Assembly (NCBI GenBank): GCA_001941045.1
Contig: MSHD01000007.1
Location: 163,572-227,571 of the forward strand
DNA from: Lachnospiraceae bacterium Zagget2
GTDB taxonomy: Bacteria; Bacillota; Clostridia; Lachnospirales; Lachnospiraceae
Direction: 5' to 3'
Length of the DNA stretch: 64,000 bases
Position 1 is the stretch's first letter; each line of letters starts with the position of its first letter. The notes under the pieces are model-generated. The model did no database searches. It worked only from the letters and a program-made list of their open reading frames with translations, and was not told the origin of the DNA. The position numbers were made by a program, and so were the translations under genes. Below, one piece after another: positions 1 through 8,618 of the stretch.

Positions 1-1
1 T

Positions 2-1633
2 ACCGTGACCTACGTCCTGACGGATGGCTCCACGAAGACGACGGAAGTGCTGAATACGGAGACGATTGAGGAGCGCTTTTCTGAGCTTGACATTGCCTAT
101 GATATTGGCGAGGTGAAGCAGTCAGGCTTTTTTGAGACCTATGGTTTTTCGCTGATTCTCTGCGCGATCCTGATTTTCTATGTGGTCATGACCATGGGCA
201 GAAATGGCGGCGGCAGCAATGCGCGAATGATGGACTTCGGCAAGAGTCATGCGCAGATGGCAAATGGCGGCGATACGCAGGTCGGTTTCCGCGATGTGGC
301 AGGTCTGGAGGAGGAGAAGGGCGAACTCGAGGAGATTGTCGATTTTCTGCGCAATCCTGCGCGTTACACTGCGGTTGGCGCGCGCATCCCGAAAGGCGTG
401 CTCCTGATAGGAGCTCCCGGCACCGGCAAGACGCTGATCGCGAAGGCGGTGGCCGGAGAGGCCGGCGTGCCGTTCTTCAGCATCTCCGGTTCTGATTTTG
501 TGGAGATGTTCGTGGGCGTCGGCGCGTCCCGTGTGCGCGATCTGTTCCAGAATGCAAAGAAGAACGCCCCCTGTATCGTGTTCATTGATGAGATTGATGC
601 GGTCGCCAGGCGCCGCGGCACCGGCATGGGCGGCGGACACGACGAGCGGGAGCAGACGCTGAATCAGCTTCTCGTGGAGATGGACGGTTTCGGAGTCAAT
701 GAAGGCATTATTGTCATGGCCGCGACGAACCGGGTGGACATCCTTGACCCGGCGATCATGCGTCCCGGGCGTTTTGACCGGAAGATCGGTGTGAGCCGTC
801 CGGATGTGAAGGGCCGAGAAGATATCCTGAAGGTACACGCAAAAAACAAACCGCTCGGCGACGATGTGGATCTTCACCAGATCGCACAGACGACGGCGGG
901 CTTCACCGGGGCCGATCTGGAGAATCTGCTGAACGAAGCCGCGATCGTGGCGGCGAGAGAGGGGCGCACCTTTATTGTGCAGGCTGATATTCAGAAGGCC
1001 TTTATCAAGGTGGGCATCGGCTCGGAGAAGAAGAGCCGCGTGATGTCCGAGAAGGAGAAGCGCATCACGGCTTACCACGAAGCGGGACATGCGATTCTGT
1101 TCCACCTGCTTCCCGATGTGGGACCGGTCTATACGGTGTCCATTATTCCGACCGGCATGGGCGCTGCGGGTTATACGATGCCGCTTCCGGAGAAGGACGA
1201 GATGTTTGAGACGCGCGGCAGAATGCTGCAGAATATCATTGTCGATCTTGGCGGCCGCGTGGCGGAGGAGCTTGTCTTTGACGATATTACGACCGGCGCG
1301 TCTCAGGATATCAAGCAGGCGACCTCGCTTGCAAAGTCCATGGTGACGAAGTACGGCATGTCCGAAAAGCTCGGCCTGATCCGCTACGGCGACGATGAGG
1401 AGGAGGTCTTCATCGGCCGCGATCTGGCTCATGCGAGGGGCTATGGCGAACAGGTGGCCGGCGAGATTGACCAGGAGGTCAAACGCATTATTGACGAGTG
1501 CTACAGCAAGGCAAAGAAGATGATTACAGAGCACCGCGGGGTGCTGGACGCCTGTGCGGAGCTTCTGCTTGAGAAAGAAAAGATTGGACGCGAGGAGTTC
1601 GAAGCGCTTTTTGTGCAGAATAGACAAATTTGA
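2..1633 (+). CDS. ftsH: ATP-dependent zinc metalloprotease FtsH (5' partial)
   Basis: Membrane-anchored AAA+ protease that degrades membrane and short-lived cytosolic proteins. The frame is open from base 2, so the true start and first membrane helix lie outside the window. The visible part begins with an extracytoplasmic segment, then one membrane helix (about 130-190), then the AAA domain with Walker A GAPGTGKT at 410-433, Walker B FIDEIDAV, the SRH with MRPGRFDRK, and the peptidase zinc site HEAGH at 1076-1090. The C-terminus ends normally. All catalytic motifs are intact. The V at base 5 is a possible GTG, but no Shine-Dalgarno site can be seen before it, so it is not taken as the start. 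Confidence 0.95.
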   Translation, partial: TVTYVLTDGSTKTTEVLNTETIEERFSELDIAYDIGEVKQSGFFETYGFSLILCAILIFYVVMTMGRNGGGSNARMMDFGKSHAQMANGGDTQVGFRDVAGLEEEKGELEEIVDFLRNPARYTAVGARIPKGVLLIGAPGTGKTLIAKAVAGEAGVPFFSISGSDFVEMFVGVGASRVRDLFQNAKKNAPCIVFIDEIDAVARRRGTGMGGGHDEREQTLNQLLVEMDGFGVNEGIIVMAATNRVDILDPAIMRPGRFDRKIGVSRPDVKGREDILKVHAKNKPLGDDVDLHQIAQTTAGFTGADLENLLNEAAIVAAREGRTFIVQADIQKAFIKVGIGSEKKSRVMSEKEKRITAYHEAGHAILFHLLPDVGPVYTVSIIPTGMGAAGYTMPLPEKDEMFETRGRMLQNIIVDLGGRVAEELVFDDITTGASQDIKQATSLAKSMVTKYGMSEKLGLIRYGDDEEEVFIGRDLAHARGYGEQVAGEIDQEVKRIIDECYSKAKKMITEHRGVLDACAELLLEKEKIGREEFEALFVQNRQI

Positions 1634-1657
1634 GGTCTCATTTTTGTGAAGTTTGTG

Positions 1658-1686
1658 TAGACTTCAATTGGAGTTTATGTTATTAT
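1658..1686 (+). promoter_or_regulatory. possible sigma-A promoter downstream of ftsH
   Basis: TAGACT (1658-1663), a 17-bp spacer and TATTAT (1681-1686). Transcription would begin near 1693 and reach the terminator at 1758-1788, giving an RNA of about 95 nt with no obvious open frame. The -35 matches only 4 of 6 consensus bases, so this is tentative. Confidence 0.35.
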
Positions 1687-1757
1687 ATCACTCGTAAACC
1701 CCCAATACATTTTTAGTTTTTGCTACACCCCATAAGAAACAAGAAATACCTTCTCCT

Positions 1758-1788
1758 AAAAAAGACAGCTTACCCCGCTGTCTTTTTT
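1758..1788 (+). terminator. Rho-independent terminator
   Basis: Stem GACAGC (1764-1769) with GCTGTC (1777-1782), flanked by six A and six T, so it could act on both strands. It ends ftsH and/or a short transcript starting near 1693, and isolates the FGGY kinase gene that follows. Confidence 0.85.
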
Positions 1789-1862
1789 ACTGTAAAGATT
1801 TGTAAAGGGTTTCTGTCTGTGATAAACTATTTTACAAAGAATGGATTTGGAGGGTATATTTC

Positions 1863-3461
1863 ATGGATAACGCAAAAGATACTATTATAAAAGGGAAAGC
1901 GATTCTTGGCATTGAACTGGGTTCCACGCGGATTAAGGGGGTTTTGATCGATGAACAGAACGCGCCGATCGCGTCCGGAGCGTATGACTGGGAAAACCGG
2001 CTCGAGAATGGCGTCTGGACTTACTCGCTCGATGATGTCTGGAAAGGGCTCACCGCCTGCTATCAGGATCTGGCAAAAGATGTAAAGGAACGCTACGGCG
2101 TACCGGTCGAGCGTCTTGGAGCGATTGGTTTCAGCGCGATGATGCACGGCTACCTGGCCTTTGACAGGGACGGAAAGCAGCTGGCGCCGTTCCGCACCTG
2201 GAGAAATACGATCACGCAGGAGGCCTCGGAGAAGCTCTCGGAGCTCTTCGGTTTCCATATTCCACAGAGATGGAGCATCGCGCATCTGTATCAGGCCATG
2301 CTGAACGGGGAGCCGCATGTGAAAGATGTGGATTTCTTTACGACGCTGGACGGCTATGTTCACTGGCAGCTGACCGGGGAAAAGGTGCTGGGTGTCGGCA
2401 GCGCTTCCGGTATGTTTCCAATCGATTCCGCGACAAAGAATTATGACGCTACTATGATACAGAAATTTGATAGACTGGCTTCGTCGGAGGGGTATTCCTG
2501 GAAGATCGGGGATCTGCTGCCGAAGGTATTGCTGGCCGGGGATTCTGCCGGTGTGCTGAGCGAGGAGGGTGCGAGAATACTGGATCCGACGGGAACGCTC
2601 CGGAGTGGCTGCCCGGTCTGCCCACCGGAAGGAGACGCAGGGACGGGTATGGCGGCGACCAACAGTGTGAAACTGCGCACGGGCAATGTTTCCGCAGGCA
2701 CCTCTGTATTCGCGATGATCGTGCTGGAAAAACCGCTTAAGCGGGCACACGAGGAGATCGACATGGTGACAACGCCGGCCGGAGATGCGGTGGCGATGGT
2801 GCACTGCAACAACTGCACGTCAGATCTGAATGCCTGGGTCAGTATTTTCCGGGAGTTTGCACAGAGCTTCGGCGTGGAGGCGGATACGGACAGGCTGTAT
2901 GGTACCCTGTACAATAAAGCGCTGGAAGGTGACAGGGACTGTGGAGGTCTTCTGTCCTACAATTATTATTCCGGTGAGCATATCACGGGCTTTGAAGAGG
3001 GACGTCCGCTGTTTGCCCGCACGCCGGACAGTCGGTTTACGCTGGCGAATTTCATGCGCATGAACCTGTATTCTTCCCTTGGCGCATTGAAAGTGGGACT
3101 GGATATCCTCCAGAAGGAGGAAGATGTCGCAGTCGACAGGATTACCGGGCATGGCGGTCTGTTTAAGACAAAGGGCGTCGGACAGAAGATCCTTGCCGCG
3201 GCCATGAATGCCACCGTATCGGTCATGGAGACTGCGGGTGAGGGCGGTGCATGGGGAATTGCCCTTCTGGCCTCTTACATGCTCCGCAGAGAGACCGATG
3301 AGACACTGGAGGATTATCTCCAGAATAAGGTCTTCGGCGGTGATGAGGGTGTGAAGATGGATCCGGATCCGGAGGACGTGAAGGGGTTCGAGACATTCAT
3401 GAGCCTCTACCGCGCAGGCCTGCCGATTGAGAGAGCCGCCGTGGACTCGATGAAGATGTAG
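1863..3461 (+). CDS. FGGY-family carbohydrate kinase
   Basis: Predicted cytosolic ATP-dependent sugar or polyol kinase of 532 residues. The N-terminal FGGY domain opens with the phosphate-binding strand [11 protein letters not shown] (about residues 16-26). The C-terminal actin-like lobe carries GNVSAGTS and [15 protein letters not shown]. Length fits the FGGY family (450-550). The start is an ATG eight bases after GGAGGG. It stands alone behind a terminator and is followed by a weaker hairpin, with a D-2-hydroxyacid dehydrogenase downstream. No sugar transporter or isomerase lies nearby, so the substrate cannot be named; xylulose or ribulose-type sugars are only a guess. Confidence 0.85.
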   Translation: MDNAKDTIIKGKAILGIELGSTRIKGVLIDEQNAPIASGAYDWENRLENGVWTYSLDDVWKGLTACYQDLAKDVKERYGVPVERLGAIGFSAMMHGYLAFDRDGKQLAPFRTWRNTITQEASEKLSELFGFHIPQRWSIAHLYQAMLNGEPHVKDVDFFTTLDGYVHWQLTGEKVLGVGSASGMFPIDSATKNYDATMIQKFDRLASSEGYSWKIGDLLPKVLLAGDSAGVLSEEGARILDPTGTLRSGCPVCPPEGDAGTGMAATNSVKLRTGNVSAGTSVFAMIVLEKPLKRAHEEIDMVTTPAGDAVAMVHCNNCTSDLNAWVSIFREFAQSFGVEADTDRLYGTLYNKALEGDRDCGGLLSYNYYSGEHITGFEEGRPLFARTPDSRFTLANFMRMNLYSSLGALKVGLDILQKEEDVAVDRITGHGGLFKTKGVGQKILAAAMNATVSVMETAGEGGAWGIALLASYMLRRETDETLEDYLQNKVFGGDEGVKMDPDPEDVKGFETFMSLYRAGLPIERAAVDSMKM

Positions 3462-3477
3462 CGATCGCGAAGAAACC

Positions 3478-3514
3478 AGGGGGTGCGGCATGGAGATATG
3501 CGGTGCCCCTTTTC
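3478..3514 (+). terminator. probable terminator after FGGY kinase
   Basis: Imperfect hairpin: AGGGG (3478-3482) pairs with CCCCT (3506-3510), GCAT arms pair near the loop, and an internal loop lies between. A short T run follows. Weaker than the other terminators in the window. Confidence 0.5.
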
Positions 3515-3564
3515 TGTATAAGCCCGCCTGATTGAGGGAAAGATAGTGAGTGGAGGAGATATGG

Positions 3565-4551
3565 ATGGAAAAGTTGAAAGCGGTAGTGCTGTATCCCTGT
3601 GACGATGCACAGCGGGTAATGATGGAGGAAACGGCAAAGGATCGCTGTGAGCTCCTGTTTGTCCCGCCGGATATGAGCTGTGAGGAGCGGCTGCCGATTC
3701 TTGAACAGGCAGACGTGATTTTCGGAGAGCCCGAGATCAGCGAGATTCTGCAGTGTCCGAAGCTCCGTTGGGTACAGATGAGCTGGGCGGGGACCGACAA
3801 ATATACAAGAACCGAAGGTTTTCCGCGCGACAGGGTACAGCTGACCAGCGCGAAGGGCTGTTACAGTGTGGTGATCGCAGAATACATTCTTGCCGTATTG
3901 CTGGAGCTTTGCAGAAATCTGAAGCAGTATGCCGAAAATCAGGGAAGGCAGCAGTGGAAGAAACTGGGAACGACCACCCTGCTTTATGGAAAGCGCGCGT
4001 TGATTCTCGGAGCGGGGGATATCGGCACAGCCACCGCCGGACGGCTGCGGCCGTTCGAAGTCTATGTGACCGGTATGCGTCGGACGGAGCGGAATTATCC
4101 GGACTGTTTTGACCGGATGATTACCTTGGAAGAGCTGGATCAGGAGCTGCCGCAGGCGGACATCGTCATTGCCAGCCTTCCGGGTACGGCACAGACGGAA
4201 GGACTGCTGGATGGCAGGAGACTTCGCCTGATGAAGGAAGACGCACTCCTTGTCAATGTGGGCCGCGGCAGCCTGATTGATACAGATGCGCTGGTGAAGG
4301 TGCTGGAGGAAGGACATCTGGGCGGAGTGGCGCTGGATGTGGTGGCGCCGGAGCCGCTTCCGGAGGATCATCCGCTCTGGAAGTTTGAACGCGTCGTGAT
4401 CACACCGCATGTCGCAGGCCAGAGTTTTGGCCTGTGCAAGGATACTGAGAATCGGATTATACAGTTGAGCTGCCGGAATCTGGAACGCTATCTGGACGGA
4501 AAGAAACCTGAAAACCTGGTTGATTTTGACACTGGCTACAGTTCCCTGTAG
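3565..4551 (+). CDS. D-2-hydroxyacid dehydrogenase family protein
   Basis: NAD(P)-dependent oxidoreductase of the D-isomer-specific 2-hydroxyacid dehydrogenase superfamily, 328 residues. The Rossmann motif GAGDIG begins at residue 149. The catalytic triad is visible: Arg234 in NVGRGS, Glu263 in APEPLPEDHPLW, and His282 in ITPHVAGQS. An upstream GTG at 3550 is in frame, but the ATG at 3565 sits seven bases after GGAGGA (3552-3557), so 3565 is chosen. The substrate is not clear. The family includes phosphoglycerate, glyoxylate and D-lactate enzymes, and the downstream tail is short and unlike SerA because there is no ACT domain. Confidence 0.85.
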   Translation: MEKLKAVVLYPCDDAQRVMMEETAKDRCELLFVPPDMSCEERLPILEQADVIFGEPEISEILQCPKLRWVQMSWAGTDKYTRTEGFPRDRVQLTSAKGCYSVVIAEYILAVLLELCRNLKQYAENQGRQQWKKLGTTTLLYGKRALILGAGDIGTATAGRLRPFEVYVTGMRRTERNYPDCFDRMITLEELDQELPQADIVIASLPGTAQTEGLLDGRRLRLMKEDALLVNVGRGSLIDTDALVKVLEEGHLGGVALDVVAPEPLPEDHPLWKFERVVITPHVAGQSFGLCKDTENRIIQLSCRNLERYLDGKKPENLVDFDTGYSSL

Positions 4552-4576
4552 TTTATTCTGAGGAGGGATGTGAAAA

Positions 4577-4930
4577 ATGGCAGGACGAAGATTTTTACTT
4601 ATCATGATGCTGGCGTTGATGCTGGCGGCGATTGGCGGCTGCTCTTCCGGCGGAGGCACGTCGTCTGACAGCCAGACAGAATCCGCAGGCTCGGCGCAGA
4701 CGGGAGAGGAAGCACGCTCGGTTCTGGCAGGAACGATCAGCGGAATCACAGACGGCGTCTTCACCGTCACGGATCAGGATGGCATCCCCTACGATTTTTA
4801 CTTTGAGGGAGAGGCGCCGGACGGTCTGGAGGACATCACGGAGGGCGCATATGTGAAGGTTGTCTACACCGGGGATCTGTCCGAGACGGATGGTTTTGAT
4901 GGTGAGGTTGTGTTGGTGGAGGAGCAGTAG
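4577..4930 (+). CDS. small lipoprotein, unknown function
   Basis: 117-residue predicted lipoprotein. A basic N-terminus (AGRR) and a hydrophobic stretch end in a lipobox-like IGGC with Cys22. A Ser/Gly/Thr/Glu-rich linker follows, then a compact beta-type domain (about residues 50-117) with 'GTISGITDGVFTVTDQDG', a pattern seen in small OB-like or DUF3221-like extracellular domains. No enzyme motif is visible. It follows the dehydrogenase by 25 bases with its own GAGGAGG site, so cotranscription is possible. A strong terminator lies just after the stop. Confidence 0.7.
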   Translation: MAGRRFLLIMMLALMLAAIGGCSSGGGTSSDSQTESAGSAQTGEEARSVLAGTISGITDGVFTVTDQDGIPYDFYFEGEAPDGLEDITEGAYVKVVYTGDLSETDGFDGEVVLVEEQ

Positions 4931-4950
4931 GAAGCATTCTCACAAAAAAA

Positions 4951-4995
4951 TGAGAAAACCCGAAAAAAGGGCTTGCTTTTTTCCGGGTTTTCTCA
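4951..4995 (+). terminator. strong terminator with A/T-rich extended stem
   Basis: Near-perfect hairpin: TGAGAAAACCCG-AAAAAAG (4951-4969) pairs with CTTTTTT-CCGGGTTTTCTCA (4976-4995) with one bulged base. It ends the lipoprotein transcript. The tRNA promoter overlaps its right arm. Confidence 0.85.
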
Positions 4996-5001
4996 TATAA
5001 T
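4973..5001 (+). promoter_or_regulatory. promoter of tRNA-Gln overlapping a terminator
   Basis: TTGCTT (4973-4978), 17-bp spacer, perfect TATAAT (4996-5001). The predicted start is about 12 bases before the mature tRNA 5' end at 5020. The -35 lies inside the loop and right arm of the upstream terminator hairpin. Confidence 0.65.
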
Positions 5002-5019
5002 AACATTCGTTGAACACAT

Positions 5020-5091
5020 AGGGCTATCGCCAAACGGTAAGGCAACGGACTCTGACTCCGTCATTTCCAGGTTCGAATCCTGGTAGCCCTG
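5020..5091 (+). tRNA. tRNA-Gln (anticodon CTG)
   Basis: Cloverleaf folded by hand. The acceptor AGGGCTA (5020-5026) pairs with TAGCCCT (5084-5090). D stem GCC/GGC. Anticodon stem ACGGA/TCCGT around loop CTCTGAC, anticodon CTG at 5052-5054, which reads CAG. T stem CCAGG/CCTGG around TTCGAAT. Discriminator G5091. The 3' CCA is not encoded and must be added after transcription. It is a single-gene unit with its own promoter and terminator. Confidence 0.95.
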
Positions 5092-5095
5092 CTCG

Positions 5096-5131
5096 AAAGA
5101 CCCCGGCAGTGAGGACTGCCGGGGTCTTTTC
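5096..5131 (+). terminator. terminator of tRNA-Gln
   Basis: Perfect 15-bp stem, arms at 5096-5110 and 5115-5129, loop GAGG, followed by a T run. Confidence 0.9.
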
Positions 5132-5254
5132 TCTCTGTTGGCATTGTATGAAGGTACATTTTTACGCGGACCGGAATGTAATAAAGAAGGTAAAGACATT
5201 GCGGTAAGCGGAAATTATCAGCGGCGCATGTGCCGGCAGAAAGTGAGGAAGATT

Positions 5255-6037
5255 ATGAGCAGCAAAGGAATTGACGTATCGAGCTATCAGGGCGTGATCA
5301 ACTGGGGGAAGGTCGCTGACGCGGGCGTGCAGTTCGCGGTTCTGAAGGTGGTTCGGAAGGATCGGAACCCGGATAAACAGTTCGAGAACAACTGGGCAGG
5401 TGCGGCGGGGGCCGGCGTGCCGGTACAGGGTGTGTACAACTATTCCTACGCAGTGACAGTTGCAAAAGCGAGGCGGGACGCAAAGGCCGTGCTTGGTATT
5501 CTTGCCGGGCGCACGCCGATGGTGTGGCTGGATGTGGAGGACACTGTCGTGAAGGGACTGGGACAGACGCTGGCGAAGATCATCAACGCATACGGAGAGA
5601 TCATTACAGCAGCTGGCTGCCGCTTCGGCGTGTACACCGGGCTGAGCTTCTACAATTCCTATATCAAACCGTATGCGGATCGGATTACCTGTCCGTTCTG
5701 GATCGCGCGCTATCCGGGCAGCGCTTCCATGAGCATTACGGCAGATCCGAAAGATTCTGAACGTCCCCGGATCGTGCACGATCTCTATGGCTGGCAGTAT
5801 AGCCACAAGGGGCGCGTAGCCGGTGTCAGTGGTTATGTGGATCTGAATGAATTCTATATAGATGTTGAGATGGGGAAGGCGACATCGTCAGCTATGACCT
5901 ATACCGTCAAATCCGGCGATACCCTATCTGCAATTGCGAAGAAGTATGGCACGACAGTGAGTGCGATTGTGGCGCTGAACGGCTCGATTACAGACGCGGA
6001 CCGGATTTACGTGAACCAGGTGATTCGGGTGAAGTAA
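5255..6037 (+). CDS. GH25 lysozyme with C-terminal LysM domain
   Basis: Predicted peptidoglycan N-acetylmuramidase of 260 residues. The GH25 (Chalaropsis-type) domain spans residues 5-200, with the conserved Asp7 in GIDVSSYQG and the Asp93/Glu95 pair in WLDVEDT. A LysM cell-wall binding domain (about 213-260) begins YTVKSGDTLSAIAKKYG. No signal peptide is evident, which is common in clostridial GH25 enzymes and phage-type endolysins. The frame is open upstream to 5138, but the ATG at 5255 after GAGGA (5245-5249) starts exactly at the domain. No holin or phage genes are nearby, so it is probably a resident wall hydrolase or a phage remnant. Confidence 0.85.
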   Translation: MSSKGIDVSSYQGVINWGKVADAGVQFAVLKVVRKDRNPDKQFENNWAGAAGAGVPVQGVYNYSYAVTVAKARRDAKAVLGILAGRTPMVWLDVEDTVVKGLGQTLAKIINAYGEIITAAGCRFGVYTGLSFYNSYIKPYADRITCPFWIARYPGSASMSITADPKDSERPRIVHDLYGWQYSHKGRVAGVSGYVDLNEFYIDVEMGKATSSAMTYTVKSGDTLSAIAKKYGTTVSAIVALNGSITDADRIYVNQVIRVK

Positions 6038-6171
6038 CCGAATCCTGTTTTTCACCCCGGACAGCTTTGCCTTCGCCTGCGCGATCTGTTCGTGAACCTG
6101 AGATCTGCAGAATGCAGAAAATTCAGGCCATCGGAATGGTGACGACTGAGAATATGTAAGAAATATCAGAC

Positions 6172-6200
6172 TTGCACTTCTTCCCGGGAATGGGTATAAT
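6172..6200 (+). promoter_or_regulatory. promoter of aspartokinase
   Basis: TTGCAC (6172-6177), 17-bp spacer, TATAAT (6195-6200). The leader is only about 40 nt, too short for a lysine riboswitch. Confidence 0.8.
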
Positions 6201-6245
6201 AGGCGGGTACTACAAAAGACAGTTTTGCAAGGGGATACGAGTATT

Positions 6246-7565
6246 ATGAAAAAAGTAGTGAAGTTTGGCGGAAGCTCTCTGGCGAGCGCGGAACAGTTCC
6301 GGAAGGTCCGGGACATTGTCCTGGCGGAGGAGAGCCGCAGATATGTGGTGCCCTCGGCTCCGGGCAAGCGTTTTAACGGCGATACGAAGGTGACGGATCT
6401 TCTGTATCAGTGCTATTACGCAGCGGCGAACGGCGAAGATTTCAGCGGACTGATGAAGCAGATTCGCGATCGCTACGAAGAGATCATAGAGGGCCTGGGG
6501 CTGACGCTCTTCCTGGAGGAGGAGTTTGAGAAGATCGCGGAGAATTTCCGGGAAAGAGCGGGCAGCGACTACGCGGCTTCCCGCGGAGAGTATCTGAATG
6601 GCCTTCTTCTGGCGTCTTACCTGGATTATCCTTTTGTGGATGCGGCAGAGGTGATACGTTTTGACGAGAAGGGCGAGTTTGATGCGGACACATCAAACCA
6701 GATGCTCGGCGCGCGCCTTGCGGATATGCCGAACGCGGTGATTCCGGGTTTCTACGGTTCCTACGAGGACGGCAGGATCAAGACTTTCTCGCGCGGAGGA
6801 TCCGATATTACCGGCTCGATTGTCGCCAGTGCCGTGGGGGCGGATCTCTATGAGAACTGGACGGACGTCTCCGGCTGTCTGGTGGCTGACCCGAGGCTGA
6901 TTCCGAATCCGGCGGTGATTGATGTCATCACCTACAAGGAGTTAAGAGAGCTGGCCTACATGGGGGCGACTGTCCTGCATGAGGACGCGATTTTCCCGGT
7001 GCGCAAGGCAGGGATCCCGATCAATATCCGCAATACGAATCGTCCGGGCGACAAGGGGACGATGATCGTGGCGAGCACCTGCCACAGACCGGATTACACG
7101 ATCACAGGGATTGCCGGAAAGAAGGGATTCGTCGCTGTCAATATTGAAAAGGATATGATGAACAGTGAGATCGGCTTCTGCCGTCGGGTGCTCTCGGAGT
7201 TTGAAAAACAGGGCATCTCGATTGAACATATGCCCTCCGGGATTGACACGATGACTGTGATCGTGCATCGCGATGAGTTTGAGGCGCACGAGCAGCAGGT
7301 GCTCGCGGGCATCAAGCGGGCGGTGAACCCCGATTATCTGGAGGTCGAGGGAGACATTGCGCTGATCGCCGTGGTGGGGCGTGCCATGAAGTCCACGCGC
7401 GGCACAGCTGGCAGGATCTTCTCCGCGCTGGCACATGTCAATGTGAACGTAAAGATGATCGACCAGGGTTCCAGTGAGTGGAACGTGATTGCGGGCGTCC
7501 GGGATGCGGATTTCGAGAAGGCGATCCGGGCGATCTATGATATTTTCATTAATACACAGCTCTGA
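6246..7565 (+). CDS. aspartate kinase
   Basis: Aspartokinase (ATP + L-aspartate to 4-phosphoaspartate), the first step to lysine, threonine, methionine and diaminopimelate. 439 residues. The kinase domain opens with KFGGSS (residues 6-11). Two C-terminal ACT domains follow, one beginning near GKKGFVAVNIEKDMMN and one near ALIAVVGRAMKSTRG, consistent with amino-acid feedback control. The ATG at 6246 is preceded by AAGGGG; an in-frame TTG at 6225 lies upstream but gives non-conserved residues. It is monofunctional: no homoserine dehydrogenase domain is attached. It is a single gene with its own promoter and no other lysine or threonine gene nearby. Confidence 0.92.
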   Translation: MKKVVKFGGSSLASAEQFRKVRDIVLAEESRRYVVPSAPGKRFNGDTKVTDLLYQCYYAAANGEDFSGLMKQIRDRYEEIIEGLGLTLFLEEEFEKIAENFRERAGSDYAASRGEYLNGLLLASYLDYPFVDAAEVIRFDEKGEFDADTSNQMLGARLADMPNAVIPGFYGSYEDGRIKTFSRGGSDITGSIVASAVGADLYENWTDVSGCLVADPRLIPNPAVIDVITYKELRELAYMGATVLHEDAIFPVRKAGIPINIRNTNRPGDKGTMIVASTCHRPDYTITGIAGKKGFVAVNIEKDMMNSEIGFCRRVLSEFEKQGISIEHMPSGIDTMTVIVHRDEFEAHEQQVLAGIKRAVNPDYLEVEGDIALIAVVGRAMKSTRGTAGRIFSALAHVNVNVKMIDQGSSEWNVIAGVRDADFEKAIRAIYDIFINTQL

Positions 7566-7612
7566 AGAATGTCTTAAATTTTTGTGAAATTGCGCTATTT
7601 TATGCGCAGATG

Positions 7613-7621
7613 TGATATACT
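7613..7621 (+). promoter_or_regulatory. extended -10 promoter
   Basis: TGA-TATACT, an extended -10 (TGN before TATACT at 7616-7621). No good -35 is seen at normal spacing. A short palindrome TGCGC/GCGCA (7591-7608) lies where a regulator could bind. It would drive the hydrolase at 7654. Confidence 0.5.
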
Positions 7622-7653
7622 CACCCGTATAGACATAGTAAGCGAGGGACAGC

Positions 7654-8613
7654 ATGGTTACACGGGAAGAGTTTTACATGGACTCCGTCGACCGGATTCA
7701 CATGATACACGGCTACCGCTGGTACGATCCGCAGACTGACACGAAGGGTGTACTTCAGATCGTTCATGGGATGCTGGAATATATAGGACGATATGACAGC
7801 TTTGCCACGCAGATGGCGGAGGCAGGCTATTTTGTGATCGGACACGATCACCTGGGGCACGGCGATTCGGTGAACAGTCCGGAGGAGCGCGGCTGCGTCG
7901 GGGAAGACGGCGCTTCGCTCTGGCTCCGGGACATTGGGCGGGTACGGCGGACAGCGGCGGCGAATATGCCGGATGTGCCGTATATCATGCTGGGACACAG
8001 CATGGGTTCCTTCCTTGTGCGCCGCTATCTGATCTACCGCGGCTCGAAGGTAGACGGGGCGATTATCATGGGGACCGGTCAGCAGCCGGCTTTCCTCGCG
8101 GGGCTGGGTCGTCTGGTCGCGAGTGTCAGCATGCTGGGTAGCGGCAGAGACGGCAGGAGCCGTCTGCTGGATCAGATGACCTGCACCGGTTATGCGAAGC
8201 GCTTCCCTGACAATGCGCGGACGGGGAGCTGGCTGAGCCGCGATCCGCAGGTGATGCTCGATATGCTGCAGGATCCCAGGATGGGTTTTCAGTTTTCGCT
8301 GGGGGCTTACGAGGCCCTGTTTCAGACTTTTCAGGAAGTTGTTACGCCGCGCGCGGCGGCCCGGATGCCGAAGGAGCTGCCGATCCTCATCCTCTCAGGA
8401 GAAGAGGATCCGGTTGGTGAGAATGGAAAGGGACCGCGCCGTTTTGAGGCGATGCTCAGGGAGAGCGGCATGGAGGATGTGCGCTGCATGATTTATCCGC
8501 ATGGGCGGCATGAGCTTCTGAATGAGCTGAACAAGGAACAGGTGATATGTGATATAAAACTCTGGTGTGCGGATATCTGTGTTCACAGCGCAGCCGGAAA
8601 ATCTGGGAGATGA
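7654..8613 (+). CDS. alpha/beta hydrolase, lysophospholipase/monoacylglycerol lipase-like
   Basis: 319-residue serine hydrolase of the 'serine aminopeptidase S33 / Hydrolase_4' type. Oxyanion region VHGMLEYIGRYD, then GHDHLGHGDS, then the nucleophile elbow GHSMGS with Ser116. The acid residue is probably in SGEEDPVG, and the catalytic His in YPHGRHELLNE. This order matches bacterial monoacylglycerol lipases and lysophospholipases. No signal peptide, so it is cytosolic. The stop lies six bases before the chosen start of the DUF1002 gene, so the two are probably cotranscribed. The true substrate is unknown. Confidence 0.85.
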   Translation: MVTREEFYMDSVDRIHMIHGYRWYDPQTDTKGVLQIVHGMLEYIGRYDSFATQMAEAGYFVIGHDHLGHGDSVNSPEERGCVGEDGASLWLRDIGRVRRTAAANMPDVPYIMLGHSMGSFLVRRYLIYRGSKVDGAIIMGTGQQPAFLAGLGRLVASVSMLGSGRDGRSRLLDQMTCTGYAKRFPDNARTGSWLSRDPQVMLDMLQDPRMGFQFSLGAYEALFQTFQEVVTPRAAARMPKELPILILSGEEDPVGENGKGPRRFEAMLRESGMEDVRCMIYPHGRHELLNELNKEQVICDIKLWCADICVHSAAGKSGR

Positions 8614-8618
8614 TGAAG

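Noticed and set aside
122..1627. Long open frame antisense to ftsH
   Set aside because: The opposite strand codes for a complete set of FtsH motifs. The antisense translation is rich in His, Arg and Leu without any domain, as expected from GC-rich reverse frames.
6207..6245. Lysine riboswitch before aspartokinase
   Set aside because: The leader after the promoter is only about 40 nt and has no suitable fold.
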